Assembly: GCA_020425085.1 (NCBI GenBank)
Contig: JAGQRW010000003.1
Location: 1-59,293 of the forward strand
Direction: 5' to 3'
DNA length: 59,293 bases
Source of the DNA: Paracoccaceae bacterium
Lineage (GTDB): Bacteria > Pseudomonadota > Alphaproteobacteria > Rhodobacterales > Rhodobacteraceae
How positions within the stretch are numbered: the first letter of the stretch is position 1; every line of letters begins with the position of its first letter. A program made the position numbers and the translations under genes. Below, in pieces: positions 46,762 through 55,059 of the stretch. A model generated the notes under the pieces. The model had not been told where the DNA came from, searched no databases, and was given only the letters and a program-made list of their open reading frames with translations.

Positions 46762-47586
46762 ATGCTTGACGCCGGAAAAACCACCGAGACCCTGCTTGAG
46801 ATCAACAATATCGAGGTGATCTACAATCACGTCATTTTGGTATTGAAAGGCGTTAGCCTGAACGTACCCAAGGGCGGTATCACAGCACTTCTGGGCGGCA
46901 ACGGGGCGGGCAAGACAACCACGCTCAAGGCGATTTCCAATCTGCTGCATTCCGAACGCGGCGAAGTTACCAAGGGCTCGATCCTGTATCGGGGCAATCC
47001 GATTGCCGCGCTCAACCCGGCGGAATTGGTGAACCGGGGGGTCATTCAGGTGATGGAGGGGCGACACTGTTTTGAACATCTGACGGTCGAAGAGAACCTT
47101 CTGACCGGCGCCTATACCCGCAAGGATGGCAAGGCGGCGATCAATCAGGCGCTTGATATGGTCTATACCTATTTCCCACGTCTTCGCGAACGCCGGAAAT
47201 CTCAGGCGGGCTATACATCGGGCGGTGAGCAGCAGATGGTTGCGATTGGTCGCGCACTGATGTCCAAGCCGGAAACGATTTTGCTGGATGAACCTTCCAT
47301 GGGTCTTGCCCCGCAACTGGTGGAAGAGATTTTTGGCATCGTAAAGGATCTGAACGAAAAGGAAGGGGTCTCGTTCCTTCTGGCCGAACAGAATACCAAT
47401 GTGGCGCTTAGATATTCGCATTACGGCTATATCCTGGAAAGCGGCCGGGTGGTGATGGACGGCCCGGCCGCCGATCTGCGCGAAAACCCCGATGTGAAGG
47501 AATTCTATCTTGGCATGTCAGAACAAGGGCGAAAATCGTTCCGCGATGTGCGTTCTTACCGGCGTCGGAAACGCTGGCTGAACTGA
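46762..47586 (+). CDS. ABC transporter ATP-binding protein, LivF type
   Basis: 274 aa. Walker A: LGGNGAGKTTTLKAI; signature: TSGGEQQMVAIGRAL; Walker B: ILLDEPSMGLAP. The VMEGRHCFEHLTVEENL segment is typical of LivF. The C-terminal ~20 residues are basic (RSYRRRKRW), an uncommon extension. It is last gene of the transporter unit. Confidence 0.92.
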   Translation: MLDAGKTTETLLEINNIEVIYNHVILVLKGVSLNVPKGGITALLGGNGAGKTTTLKAISNLLHSERGEVTKGSILYRGNPIAALNPAELVNRGVIQVMEGRHCFEHLTVEENLLTGAYTRKDGKAAINQALDMVYTYFPRLRERRKSQAGYTSGGEQQMVAIGRALMSKPETILLDEPSMGLAPQLVEEIFGIVKDLNEKEGVSFLLAEQNTNVALRYSHYGYILESGRVVMDGPAADLRENPDVKEFYLGMSEQGRKSFRDVRSYRRRKRWLN

Positions 47587-47711
47587 TGATGATGGATCAA
47601 CGGGTTTGTGGCCGGATGCTGGCTCCGGACAGGGCGAATGCGGCTTGTTTGCCCGCAGGTGGTTGGGGCGCAAGCAAAGAGACTGCGGCCCGTTGGTGGA
47701 GATCTTTAATG

Positions 47712-48527
47712 TCAGGCCATTGCCTCATGTTTCAGTTCGGCAATCCGCTCAAGCGCCTCGTCGCGCGTGTTGCGGATGTTCGGGCGGAAATCCTGGCTTT
47801 CGGCGCGCAGCCTGATTTCGGCCTCGGTTTCCGATCCGGCGGCGTAACGAACCGATCCGAGGCCGGATTCGATGTTCAGTTTCTTGCCGCGCCGGGCATA
47901 GGCAATCCAGGCCTCGGGGTTGATCCGGCAGTTATTGTAATTGACCAGAAAATACCATTTCCGGCCGGTTTCGCCGATGCGGTTTTCGAGGTGATCGTAA
48001 ACATCATTCACATCGCGGGAATGCTGAAAGGTAAGGTTCGAGAAATCGACTTCCATGATGTTCTCGTCCGTATGAAAGGTCAGGCGACGCGCGATTTCGT
48101 CTGGCGAAAAGCTGGGAACAAGTTCGTCCATGCTGCGGCGTTTGGATGGCAGCGATTTCAGACGCTGAAGCGCGGATTCGCGGTCGGTAAACAGGTTTGC
48201 ATCAAACTCTTCAGTTTTGGCGCGCCGCAGGATTTCCCGACGGGTTTCCTCGGAACTGTCGAACCTGACCGATCCCTGCGAATAGGCAAGGTTCAGCGAT
48301 TTGCCGCGATGGGCATAGGCAAACCAGGCCCCTGGTTCGATGCGGAAATTGTGAAGATTGACCAGAAAGAACCACCATTCCTTGCCGGTTGCAGCGATTC
48401 GTTCTTCAAGACGATCATAAAACAGGTTGACCTCTTTGGAATTGGCAAAGCGCAAGTCGGAAAAATCAACCTCCATCACCTCGATATTGTCGTGAAATCT
48501 GATGCGGCTATCAATGTCGGTATACAT
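47712..48527 (-). CDS. Unknown protein with two tandem copies of one domain
   Basis: 271 aa from ATG 48527, with GGGAG upstream; earlier in-frame ATG is not protein-like. Residues 8-126 and 148-265 are duplicates at an offset of 140: MEVDFSDLRF/MEVDFSNLTF, YDRLEERIAATGKEWWFFLVN/YDHLENRIGETGRKWYFLVN, RIEPGAWFAYAHRGKSLN/RINPEAWIAYARRGKKLN. There is no signal peptide. The W..AYA.RGK pattern and alternating strands recall STAS/SpoIIAA-like domains, but I cannot confirm this. It is divergent from the PaaK-like gene and inside an acid-uptake cluster. Confidence 0.75.
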   Translation of the reverse strand: MYTDIDSRIRFHDNIEVMEVDFSDLRFANSKEVNLFYDRLEERIAATGKEWWFFLVNLHNFRIEPGAWFAYAHRGKSLNLAYSQGSVRFDSSEETRREILRRAKTEEFDANLFTDRESALQRLKSLPSKRRSMDELVPSFSPDEIARRLTFHTDENIMEVDFSNLTFQHSRDVNDVYDHLENRIGETGRKWYFLVNYNNCRINPEAWIAYARRGKKLNIESGLGSVRYAAGSETEAEIRLRAESQDFRPNIRNTRDEALERIAELKHEAMA

Positions 48528-48672
48528 CACAAAACTCCCTTGCCGGGTAAAGGTGTCAATCAATGCGGATTCGCCATGAATTATAGCCGAAGCTTCAAGT
48601 GTACACAATCGTATACATTTAGTCGGCGGAATATTGCCGTAAGGGTAGAACAACAACAAAAAGGATCATTTC

Positions 48673-49899
48673 ATGAGCAGATTTTACGATGATCTCGAAA
48701 CTCGCAACGCCGATCGGCGGGCAGAGGATCTGGCGCGAACGCTGCCGGCACAAATCGCCAATGCCAAGGCAAATACTGTATTGTTCGGTGAGCGTCTGAA
48801 GGAAGTGGACGCGGCAACCGTCACTTCACTGGCTGAACTGGCGCATCTGCCGGTGCTGCGAAAGTCCGATCTTGGCAAGGCACAGGGCAGGACGCCACCG
48901 TTCGGAGGGATGACCGGAATGGCGGCAAATCAGTTCGAGCATGTATTTCAGTCACCCGGCCCGATCTATGAACCGGGTCGCACCGTGCGCGATTGGTGGC
49001 GCATGGGGCGGTTTCTTAGTGCTTGCGGTATTGGCAGGGGCGACATCGTGCAGAATTGTTTTTCCTACCACATGACGCCCGCTGGCATGATGTTTGAGAG
49101 CGGCGCGCAGGCGGTCGGGGCAACGGTGTTTCCCGCTGGCACCGGGCAGACGGAATTGCAGGTTCGCGCCGCCGCCGATCTGGGAGTCACTGCCTATGCC
49201 GGAACCCCCGATTACCTCAAGATCATCCTGGACAAGGCGGATGAGCTAGGCATCGACCTTGGCCGTATCCGGCGGGCGGCGGTGGGGGCGGGGGCGCTGT
49301 TTCCCTCGTTACGGGCCGAGTATGCGGCGCGCGGCATCCTGTGCCTGCAATGTTATGGCACTGCCGATCTTGGCAATGTCGCCTATGAATCCGAGGCGCA
49401 GGAAGGGATGATCGTCGATGAAGGTGTGCTGGTCGAAATCGTCACCCCCGGCACCGGCAATCCCGTCACCGAAGGTGAGGTCGGCGAAGTGGTTGTGACG
49501 ACACTTAATGCGGATTATCCGCTGATCCGTTTTGCCACTGGCGATCTTTCCGCTGTCCTGCCCGGCCAAAGCCCTTGCGGGCGCAGCAACATGCGCATCA
49601 GCGGCTGGATGGGCCGCGCCGACCAGACCACCAAGTTCAAGGGAATGTTCGTGCGCCCCGAACAGGTGGCCGAACTGGTGGCCCGCCACCCCGAAATCGT
49701 CAAGGCACGGGTAATCGCCACGCGTGAGGGGGAAAAGGACGTAATGACGGTCAAGCTTGAATCGCTCGGCGGGGATCCGCAGGCTTTTGCACAGACGGTA
49801 CTTGAGACTCTGAAACTGCGCGGCGAAGTGGTATTGGTAAAACCGGGTTCGCTGCCCAATGACGGCAAGGTCATCGACGATCTGCGTACCTATGATTGA
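48673..49899 (+). CDS. PaaK-like phenylacetate-CoA ligase family protein
   Basis: 408 aa. It shows the PaaK pattern: LAHLPVLRKSDLGKAQ near the N-terminus, then a QNCFSYHMTPAGMMFESGA segment, LQCYGTADLGNVAYE for adenylate binding, and GRADQTTKFKGMFVRPEQV in the C-terminal part. It activates an aromatic or similar carboxylic acid to its CoA ester. The motif in place of the usual P-loop (SPGPIYEPGR) is divergent from the normal SSGTTG, as in many PaaK-like proteins. Substrate unknown. Confidence 0.85.
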   Translation: MSRFYDDLETRNADRRAEDLARTLPAQIANAKANTVLFGERLKEVDAATVTSLAELAHLPVLRKSDLGKAQGRTPPFGGMTGMAANQFEHVFQSPGPIYEPGRTVRDWWRMGRFLSACGIGRGDIVQNCFSYHMTPAGMMFESGAQAVGATVFPAGTGQTELQVRAAADLGVTAYAGTPDYLKIILDKADELGIDLGRIRRAAVGAGALFPSLRAEYAARGILCLQCYGTADLGNVAYESEAQEGMIVDEGVLVEIVTPGTGNPVTEGEVGEVVVTTLNADYPLIRFATGDLSAVLPGQSPCGRSNMRISGWMGRADQTTKFKGMFVRPEQVAELVARHPEIVKARVIATREGEKDVMTVKLESLGGDPQAFAQTVLETLKLRGEVVLVKPGSLPNDGKVIDDLRTYD

Positions 49900-49937
49900 C
49901 GAGCCAAAAACAGGAATCCGACGCCCCGATCACGACG

Positions 49938-49965
49938 AAAAAACCGCCGGAGTTTCCCCCGGCGG
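49938..49965 (-). terminator. Terminator of rpmJ
   Basis: CCGCCGG and CCGGCGG form a perfect 7-bp stem (49944-49950 with 49959-49965), with six A on the plus strand (T run on the minus strand) at 49938-49943. Confidence 0.85.
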
Positions 49966-49990
49966 CAAAATTTCGGGTAACTGTCGGCGA

Positions 49991-50116
49991 TCAGCCCTGG
50001 CGCGCCTTGAAACGTGGCTGGGTCTTGTTGATGACATATACTCGGCCCTTGCGGCGCACGATCCGGCAGTCGCGGTGGCGCGCTTTCAAAGAGCGAAGTG
50101 AGTTCTTGACCTTCAT
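49991..50116 (-). CDS. rpmJ: 50S ribosomal protein L36
   Basis: 41 aa, too short for usual ORF cutoffs. The translation begins [20 protein letters not shown] and continues [21 protein letters not shown]. Only the Cys in HRDC remains from the CxxC zinc-site pairs, the non-zinc (C-minus) type found in alphaproteobacteria. The terminator follows it and a tRNA-Val gene lies upstream on the same strand. Confidence 0.95.
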   Translation of the reverse strand: MKVKNSLRSLKARHRDCRIVRRKGRVYVINKTQPRFKARQG

Positions 50117-50183
50117 GGTCTCTCTCCTGAGTCGCGGCGCCTTTGCGCCAGTTGAATTCTTCCGGTCATCCCCTTGGTGAGGA

Positions 50184-50258
50184 TGGTGGGCGTAACTGGG
50201 ATTGAACCAGTGACCCCTTCGATGTCAACGAAGTGCTCTCCCGCTGAGCTATACGCCC
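50184..50258 (-). tRNA. tRNA-Val (anticodon GAC)
   Basis: Read on the minus strand: acceptor GGGCGTA/TACGCCC, D arm GCTC...GAGC, anticodon stem CTTCG/CGAAG with loop TTGACAT (GAC), T arm ACTGG-TTCAATC-CCAGT. Discriminator A and encoded CCA at 50184-50186. Confidence 0.97.
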
Positions 50259-50400
50259 GAAATGTCAAAGGCGTCGCCATAACCCTGTGGGAAAGCGGCA
50301 ACGCCCACGTCGCGCCTCTATAAGCAGAGTCGCTTTGGGGTTCAAGAGGTTTTCGGAAAATGGAATGCTTGGATCGGATTGATATGCTAGACAGATTCTG

Positions 50401-51261
50401 ATGACGCGACCACCTTACATACTGGCCATGCCGGACAGCCGTTCGACGGCAACGATTTTCGCCTCGCCGCATAGCGGTTGCGACTATCCGCGAAGATTTG
50501 TCAGTGACTCGGTGCTGACCGAAACAACCCTTCGCTCATCCGAGGATGCATTCGTCGATCGGTTGTTTGACCGCGCACCGCAATTCGGTGCGCCACTGCT
50601 GACAGCGGTGATGCCGCGCGCCTATGTCGATCTGAACCGCAGCGCCGAGGAACTTGATCCGGCCCTGATCGAAGGGGTTCGGCAGTTCGGCCATAACCCT
50701 AGAATCAGTTCCGGGTTGGGGGTCGTTCCCCGCGTGGTTTCCAACGGCAAATCCATCCGCCACGGCCGGATCAGCATGCAGGAGGCGCGTGAAAGGCTGG
50801 ATCGGTTTTATCATCCTTATCACGATTGCCTGCATCGACTTATGGGCGAAAGCCATGCGATGTTTGGCTCGGCCTTGTTGTTTGATTGCCATTCGATGCC
50901 GAAAGATGCGCTTTTGGCGACGTCAAATGCATTTGTAAAAACCCCGGATATCGTGTTGGGCGATCGGTTTGGCACTTCCTGCGATGCTGGAATTGCCGCG
51001 CTGGTCGAGGGGGTGTTCAAGGATGCCGGTCTGGTGGTGTCGCGCAACCTGCCTTTTGCCGGGGCGTTCGTGGTGCAGAATTATGGCCGTCCTTCGATGG
51101 GCAGGCATGTGATGCAGATCGAAATCAACCGCGCGTTATACATGGACGAGGCGACAATTACCCCGAATGCCGGTTTTGGCGACCTGAAAGCGGTGATAGA
51201 TCGAATTGTGGCGCATCTGGCGGATCTGGGACGTGACGAACTGAAACTGGCGGCGGAATAG
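50401..51261 (+). CDS. N-formylglutamate amidohydrolase family protein
   Basis: 286 aa. Signature segments ATIFASPHSGCDYP (His-Ser-Gly near the start), PRAYVDLNRSAEELDP, RIPxxI-like region RHGRISMQEARERLDRFYHPYH and LLFDCHSMP hold the metal-binding residues of the FGase family. The family removes formate from N-formylglutamate in histidine breakdown, but no hut genes are near, so the substrate is open. Confidence 0.88.
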   Translation: MTRPPYILAMPDSRSTATIFASPHSGCDYPRRFVSDSVLTETTLRSSEDAFVDRLFDRAPQFGAPLLTAVMPRAYVDLNRSAEELDPALIEGVRQFGHNPRISSGLGVVPRVVSNGKSIRHGRISMQEARERLDRFYHPYHDCLHRLMGESHAMFGSALLFDCHSMPKDALLATSNAFVKTPDIVLGDRFGTSCDAGIAALVEGVFKDAGLVVSRNLPFAGAFVVQNYGRPSMGRHVMQIEINRALYMDEATITPNAGFGDLKAVIDRIVAHLADLGRDELKLAAE

Positions 51262-51270
51262 GTCCGGGTT

Positions 51271-52524
51271 TCAGTTGAGCGAGCGGCCTTTGACGATAGC
51301 ATCATGGCCGAATTTCCGGCGAATCTCGTCCGCAGCGCGTTCAGCCGTTTCGCGTTTTCGGGTTTCGGGGGCCAGAAGGTCGCCAAGAATTTCGCCGTCC
51401 CTCCCAGATTCAAGGTGGCTGATGCCGACACCGATCAGGCGGAACGGTCCTTGCTCGATCACGCTGTCAAGCAGGGTTCGGGCCACCGAATAGATCCGGT
51501 CAGCGAATTGCGTCGGATCATAAAGGCTGGTTCTGCGGCTTAGTATCTGATGATCGGATTTCTTCACCTTCAGAGCAATAACGCGCCCGGACAAACCGCG
51601 CGCCTTGGCGCGGTCGGCAACTTTTTCCGACAGCCGCCAGATGTGACCATCCAGTGTGGTCGGATTGGCGGTATCTTCGAAGAACGTGGTTTCGTTGGAA
51701 ATGCTTTTGACCGGTGCGTCGGCAGAAACCCGGCGATAATCCATGCCGCGTGCCAGATGCCAGAGGCGCTCGCCCATGCCGCCATAGCGATGGCCCAAAT
51801 CCTTGCGATCCCAACGCAGGATATCGGTGAAGGTGCGGATGCCATCGCGCGCCAGCGTTGCCTGAAACGCCTTGCCGACGCCCCAGATCATGCTGACCGG
51901 CTTGTTCTTCAAAAAGTCTTCAGTTTCGGCGTTGCCAATAACCGAAAACCCGCGCGGCTTGTCGATGTCCGAAGCGATCTTGGCCAGGAACTTGTTGTGC
52001 GAAAGCCCGATCGAACCGGAAATCCCCAGCTCGGTCTCCATTCGCCGGATCAGCCGCGCCATCTGTATCGCCGGGGGTTCATGATGCAGCTTGGTGGTAC
52101 CGCTCAGATCCAGAAATGCCTCATCCAGCGACAAAGGCTCGATTGCCGGGGTGAGGGCGCGCATCATTTCGCGGATCGCACGCGAGATTTCCACATAGAC
52201 CGCCATGCGCGGGCGGATTACCACCGCCTCGGGGCAAAGTTTCAGCGCCTGGAACATCGGCATGGCCGAGCGCACGCCCTTGATACGGGCGATGTAGCAG
52301 GCGGTTGACACCACACCACGTTTGCCGCCGCCGATGATTACCGGTTGGTCGCGGATATCCGGATTATCGCGTTTTTCAACGCTGGCATAAAAGGCATCGC
52401 AATCCATATGCGCAATGGTAAGGTCAAACAGTTCGGCATGCGCCATAACACGCGGTGAATGGCATTTGGGGCAACGCCGTTGTTCAGGGATCTGACTCAA
52501 ACAGTCGCGGCAAAAGGCCGGCAT
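51271..52524 (-). CDS. dinB: DNA polymerase IV (Y family)
   Basis: 417 aa from ATG 52524. The N-terminal CRDCL...RRCPKCHSPR is the short zinc-ribbon-like extension common in alphaproteobacterial DinB. Catalytic residues: IAHMDCDAFYASVE and LSLDEAFLD. The thumb (MIWGVGKAF), little-finger region and C-terminal QGPFRLIGVGIS complete a full-length enzyme. It copies damaged templates. It starts 1 nt before the stop of the next upstream gene (52526), so they are coupled. Confidence 0.93.
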   Translation of the reverse strand: MPAFCRDCLSQIPEQRRCPKCHSPRVMAHAELFDLTIAHMDCDAFYASVEKRDNPDIRDQPVIIGGGKRGVVSTACYIARIKGVRSAMPMFQALKLCPEAVVIRPRMAVYVEISRAIREMMRALTPAIEPLSLDEAFLDLSGTTKLHHEPPAIQMARLIRRMETELGISGSIGLSHNKFLAKIASDIDKPRGFSVIGNAETEDFLKNKPVSMIWGVGKAFQATLARDGIRTFTDILRWDRKDLGHRYGGMGERLWHLARGMDYRRVSADAPVKSISNETTFFEDTANPTTLDGHIWRLSEKVADRAKARGLSGRVIALKVKKSDHQILSRRTSLYDPTQFADRIYSVARTLLDSVIEQGPFRLIGVGISHLESGRDGEILGDLLAPETRKRETAERAADEIRRKFGHDAIVKGRSLN

Positions 52525-52525
52525 T

Positions 52526-53248
52526 TCAAGGCTTGTCCGAGGAAGGCGACAGCATCCGCATTGCCGCCTCAAGGGTTTCACCCTTGACCAGCCATGACAG
52601 GGCAAAGGCCCAGACTGCCAGGGTTTCCAGCCAGAACATCCAGTCGGGGAACGGGCCGGCCCATTGGTTATCCATGTCGATCAACTTGATTGCCGCAATG
52701 GCGATCACTGCGGCGAAAATCGTCAGGCCCGAAGCAATGTAAATGCGGTTTTCGCGCTTTTTTTCGGCGGTCCATGCGGATTTCGGCGTGGCGGAGCGGG
52801 TAAATTTGAACAGCGCAAAACAACCAAGCGAGATCAGAAAGATGGCGGCAGAGGCAAAATGCAGCCCGGAAACGAATCTGGCCGAGGTTTCGATCACCGC
52901 GGCTTCGTTGCGACGATCAAGAAAACCATCGCTTGGAAACAACGCCACGCCAAGGGCAGCCGCAGCAGTGATCAGCGCCAGTTTATGATCGCTGATCCAT
53001 TCGTCATGCTGCGGGACATAACCACGGTATGACCCGAGAAAAATCGCAATGGCAGCAAGCGAGCCGACCAGAACATCACCCATTTCGGTGTAATAATAGT
53101 GGCTGATCGAGGGTTCGATATCGTGGTGGACGATCCCAGCGACGATAAGCGAGAAAGGCAATAGAAAACCCAGAGCCCCGACACTGCGCCGGAGACTCTT
53201 GTAAGATGTGGCATGGTCTTCTTCGGTGCGGTTTTGCGGTTCCCACAT
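52526..53248 (-). CDS. Multi-pass membrane protein, unknown
   Basis: 240 aa from ATG 53248 with GAGG 8 nt before; an ATG at 53263 lacks a ribosome site. About seven hydrophobic segments (for example ALGFLLPFSLIVAGIV, VLVGSLAAIAIFLGSY, LALITAAAALGVALF, IASGLTIFAAVIAIAAI). The sequence EPSISHYYYTEMGDVLVG recalls DUF998-like membrane proteins. It is co-transcribed with dinB. No function recognised. Confidence 0.7.
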   Translation of the reverse strand: MWEPQNRTEEDHATSYKSLRRSVGALGFLLPFSLIVAGIVHHDIEPSISHYYYTEMGDVLVGSLAAIAIFLGSYRGYVPQHDEWISDHKLALITAAAALGVALFPSDGFLDRRNEAAVIETSARFVSGLHFASAAIFLISLGCFALFKFTRSATPKSAWTAEKKRENRIYIASGLTIFAAVIAIAAIKLIDMDNQWAGPFPDWMFWLETLAVWAFALSWLVKGETLEAAMRMLSPSSDKP

Positions 53249-53399
53249 GTCAGCCTCGATCATCGGGGGCGAATGGGCTGAGTTTAGCATAGTTCTAATG
53301 GGCTGGCAGGCAAAATGCGGCCCCTTTGGGGCCATTACCCTGTCTCGCCCCTTGTCGGGGCTCGGGTCTGGCGGTTGTGGTAATATTGTGTCTTGCCTG

Positions 53400-54098
53400 T
53401 CAGGCGTTTTGCAGTTCTTTCAGAATTTCCAGTACGGCCGCTTCTGGATCAGAGGCCTGCCAGATGGGTCGGCCGACTACGATGTGGTCGGCACCGTTCC
53501 TGATGGCGGTCGCAGGCGAAGTGATGCGTTTCTGGTCGCCTTTGTCGCTGCCATGGGGGCGGATACCGGGGGTGACGATCAGTTTTCCCGAGGCCTCGGG
53601 CAGGGCGCGGATCAGGGCAGCCTCATTGGGGGAGGCGATGACGCCGTCGGCTCCGGCGTCAAAGGCGAGGCGGGCGCGTTCTGTCACCAGATCGGCCAGT
53701 TTGCCGGGTTTGATCAGGGCTGCGTCAAGGTCGGAGCGATCAAGCGATGTCAGGATGGTGACGGCGAAAATTTTGGTGCTGCGTTCGCTGCGCCCGGCAA
53801 CGGCGGCGCGGACCACATGCGGATCACCATGCACGGTCAGGAAATCCAGCTCGTATTGCGCAAGGCCGTCAACGGCGCGTTCGATGGTGGCACCAATGTC
53901 GAACAGTTTCAGGTCGATAAATATGCGTTTGCCGGCCTGTTTCAGCTCATCCGCCAGTGCAAGGCCGCCGCCGGTCAGCAAGCCGAGGCCGATCTTGTAA
54001 AACGACACGCTGTCGCCAAGGCGTTCCGCCAGTTTCAAAGCCATAAGGGCGTTTGGCAGGTCAAGGGCGACGATCAGGCGGTCATCGGGTTTGGACAT
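53400..54098 (-). CDS. pyrF: Orotidine 5'-phosphate decarboxylase
   Basis: 232 aa from ATG 54098; the earlier in-frame start adds non-homologous residues. Motifs LIVALDLPNA, FIDLKLFDIGATIERA (catalytic D-x-K-x-x-D), VTILTSL, VTPGIRP and IVVGRPIWQA. It makes UMP in pyrimidine synthesis. The gene is single here, with an unlinked membrane methyltransferase gene upstream. Confidence 0.95.
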   Translation of the reverse strand: MSKPDDRLIVALDLPNALMALKLAERLGDSVSFYKIGLGLLTGGGLALADELKQAGKRIFIDLKLFDIGATIERAVDGLAQYELDFLTVHGDPHVVRAAVAGRSERSTKIFAVTILTSLDRSDLDAALIKPGKLADLVTERARLAFDAGADGVIASPNEAALIRALPEASGKLIVTPGIRPHGSDKGDQKRITSPATAIRNGADHIVVGRPIWQASDPEAAVLEILKELQNA

Positions 54099-54184
54099 GG
54101 CGCGCTCCGGTTCAGTTGCGTGTCTTTGATCGGCGCAGTACCCGGTGTCAAGTTTGGGATCGAGTATTTTGGGAACAATGATGA

Positions 54185-54883
54185 TCAGGGGAACAGACGT
54201 CTGAGGTCCGGTTGTTCGGTGGTGTACATGTGGACCCATATATAGGTGTGCTGGAACAGGGCGAGGACGAGTGCGTTCCATGAGCCAAATAGAAGAGCGA
54301 TTCCCCAGAGGCCGGTGAAAACCGCGCCGTACATGCCGTTTCGCGTATATTTGAAGATGCCGCCTGTGACCATTGGCATGGAGAGATAGCTATCGCGGAA
54401 ATGGTCACCGCCTAGGGCGCGGGGCAGGGTGAAGTATTTGATGGTCGAGTGCATTCCCCAGATAGCCGGTGCCAGCAGTGCCGTGCCAAGGATGAGTTCG
54501 GCGGTGCGGTAGCCGCTGATCGGAACCGCATCGGCCCAGCCGGTCAGGATCAGGGTGATCGGGCGTATGATCAGGAGCGGAAGGAAGATGATGGCCCAGA
54601 CCTTCATGTCGGATGCCCCGAACAGGTTGGTCATCAGGTTCTTGTATAGTTGCAGGCGGAAAACGAAGGCGACGATGAACTGGTGGATCAGCGCAAGCGT
54701 GATGCTGGTCTTGGCCCAGCCGACAGCAGTTAATCCTAGCAGGCGGGGAGCGTTTTCAGCGGTGTGGAGCAGGGTGCAGGCACCGATGGTCAGCAAGATG
54801 ACAATGCCAAGATGCTGTAGCTGGCCCTCGATGATATCACCCCAGGTCGATTTGGCGCGGATTTCGGCAAGAGTTGTCATCAT
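54185..54883 (-). CDS. Membrane protein of isoprenylcysteine/phospholipid methyltransferase type
   Basis: 232 aa with about five membrane segments (LGIVILLTIGACTLL, SITLALIHQFIVAFVF, VWAIIFLPLLIIRPITLIL, LILGTALLAPAIWGM, VFTGLWGIALLFGSWNALVLAL). The C-terminal GGIFKYTRNGMYGAVF and HTYIWVHMYTTEQPDLRRLF resemble the ICMT/PEMT fold where AdoMet binds (RNGMY, E near the end). Substrate unknown. Confidence 0.65.
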   Translation of the reverse strand: MMTTLAEIRAKSTWGDIIEGQLQHLGIVILLTIGACTLLHTAENAPRLLGLTAVGWAKTSITLALIHQFIVAFVFRLQLYKNLMTNLFGASDMKVWAIIFLPLLIIRPITLILTGWADAVPISGYRTAELILGTALLAPAIWGMHSTIKYFTLPRALGGDHFRDSYLSMPMVTGGIFKYTRNGMYGAVFTGLWGIALLFGSWNALVLALFQHTYIWVHMYTTEQPDLRRLFP

Positions 54884-54954
54884 TGGCCTCGTTTCCTTGA
54901 TCTGACTTCAGGATAGCACGATTGCCGCAGCTTGCGAAATTGCCGTGTTTCGGG

Positions 54955-54981
54955 CTTGCATGGCGGTGCTTGGGTTCCCAT
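54955..54981 (+). promoter_or_regulatory. Candidate heat-shock (sigma-32) promoter of clpB
   Basis: CTTGCA (54955-54960) and CCCATTT (54977-54983) are 16 nt apart, near the RpoH consensus (CTTGAA and CCCAT). It is about 80 nt before the clpB start. ClpB is a classic RpoH target. Confidence 0.5.
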
Positions 54982-55059
54982 TTCTGTTTCAAAGGCCTGC
55001 AACTGACGTGCCGGGATCGGGCGTTGATTTCCAGCGGGCGCTTATGGAAGGGAATTGAA

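Noticed and set aside
47586-48692. 368-aa plus-strand frame opposite the duplicated protein.
   Set aside because: The minus-strand frame has clear internal repeats and a ribosome site; this one is its shadow.
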